Shown here: positions 14,069-14,593 of the stretch, in pieces
Numbering within the stretch: position 1 is the stretch's first letter
How the letters are laid out: each line of letters opens with the position of its first letter
Source: Chrysochromulina parva
Taxonomy: Eukaryota; Haptophyta; Prymnesiales; Chrysochromulinaceae
NCBI GenBank assembly: GCA_002887195.1
Contig: PJAB01001423.1
Location: forward strand, 1 to 14,593
Direction of reading: 5' to 3'
Length of the DNA stretch: 14,593 nucleotides
Position numbers and translations under genes: made by a program
Notes under the pieces: generated by a model
The model's input: the letters and a program-made list of their open reading frames with translations, nothing else
What the model was told of the DNA's origin: nothing
The model's database searches: none

Positions 14069-14593
14069 ATGGCAGCCATCGCCGCAACCGGCGCCGCAGC
14101 CGGCTCTTCGGGCGACATCTGGGGCGACGGCGGTGCCTCATGGTCCCCGGCTGGCCAGTATGCCAACGGACCGCCCGCGCGGTACCCGTGCCGTGAGCGT
14201 ATCCTGCCGACACGTCGCTCCGTTGGTGGCTGCCTGCCGTGCCCGGCCTACCAGAGCAACGACGCCGCGCTTGCCAACCTGACGGCAGTCGAGCGTAGCT
14301 GGAAGCTGGACGTGCGCTCGGCGGCCACGTTTAGCGAGTGCATCCACTGCTTGCTGCGTAGTGGCGAGCCCTTCATGGTCGGCCGGCCAGGCATGGGAGC
14401 GCCCGAGGAGGTCGCGTGTCGCGCGATGACAGGCCGCACGCATGCCATGGACAACCTGACGCTCTTCCTTGCCGGACAGCGGCGAGTGCTCAAACAGCTC
14501 AACGGGATTCTGACTCGCAATGACGAAGATGCCATGAGCTACGCACGCTGCTATGCCGCGGCCATCAACGTGTCCGACGTCATCGTGCGCGTG
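14069..14593 (+). CDS. Partial gene, 5' end only; possible GT-D-type glycosyltransferase domain
   Basis: Open for 175 codons from ATG 14069 to the window edge with no stop, so it is easily missed when a stop codon is required. The codon pattern is gene-like. After an Ala/Gly-rich start and a Cys-containing stretch (PCRERILPTRRSVGGCLPCP, about residues 40-59), residues about 101-114 read PFMVGRPGMGAPEE. Later, QLNGILTRNDEDAMSYARCY and INVSDVIVRV (about 143-175) follow. This order resembles the F-x-x-x-R-x-G-x-x-E then N-A-G-x-x-P and Y-x-x-x-x-x-x-x-D layout that I associate with GT-D-like domains in bacterial and algal surface-glycan proteins. The resemblance is weak. I am confident that it is coding, less so of the function. 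Confidence 0.6.
   Translation, partial: MAAIAATGAAAGSSGDIWGDGGASWSPAGQYANGPPARYPCRERILPTRRSVGGCLPCPAYQSNDAALANLTAVERSWKLDVRSAATFSECIHCLLRSGEPFMVGRPGMGAPEEVACRAMTGRTHAMDNLTLFLAGQRRVLKQLNGILTRNDEDAMSYARCYAAAINVSDVIVRV

Noticed and set aside
1..14593. tRNA, rRNA or other structured RNA genes
   Set aside because: I found no tRNA-like arms with TTCRA box or conserved rRNA segments on either strand by eye.

Overview
This window is nuclear DNA from a GC-rich eukaryote, most likely a microalga. The support is one gene with clear spliceosomal introns, a CORVET-subunit (VPS8) reading frame, a forkhead/FHA-type regulator with long glutamine runs, and long Ala/Gly/Ser/Pro tracts. A haptophyte or pelagophyte-like lineage would fit the base composition and intron style, but the window alone does not fix the lineage. 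I saw no bacterial operon structure and no RNA genes.

Layout. 1-296 is a leader with a 44-bp minisatellite. 297-1577 (+) is an intronless JmjC/cupin-8 type oxygenase gene whose product ends in RDEL. 1578-2065 is a convergent intergenic stretch carrying copy 1 of a dispersed repeat. 3073-2066 (-) is an intronless fucosyltransferase-like gene (HVRRGDK motif). 3074-3597 is intergenic and carries copy 2 of the same repeat. 12088-3598 (-) is a very long VPS8 gene. I resolve it into 11 exons and 10 introns whose phases all close to one 2,421-residue frame. A 102-bp head-to-head gap (12089-12190) separates VPS8 from 12191-13705 (+), an FHA plus winged-helix (Fhl1/forkhead-like) protein with polyQ. 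13706-14068 is intergenic. 14069-14593 (+) is the 5' part of a gene, open to the window edge, with weak resemblance to GT-D-type glycosyltransferase domains.

The most interesting feature is the intron set of VPS8. In six of the ten introns a clear direct repeat of about 10-24 bp spans the donor and is repeated at the acceptor, as if exon sequence had been duplicated on insertion; a seventh intron has a gapped repeat. Four introns share the same 18-base 3' end (GATNRCCTCCCTCATCAG; in three of them it can fold into a small hairpin). Two others share a different 33-bp core containing the palindrome TTGCATGCAA. Several are filled with 10-, 11- or 19-bp tandem arrays built on TGATTGC/TGATGRC-like words. 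One intron appears to be GC-AG. This looks like two small families of introner-like elements, or intron gain by staggered-break repair, caught in one gene. The other genes here have no introns that I can see.

Functionally the genes do not form a pathway. VPS8 acts in endosomal tethering, the FHA/forkhead protein is probably nuclear, and two genes are probably glycan-related. The short VPS8/FHA gap suggests a shared bidirectional promoter.
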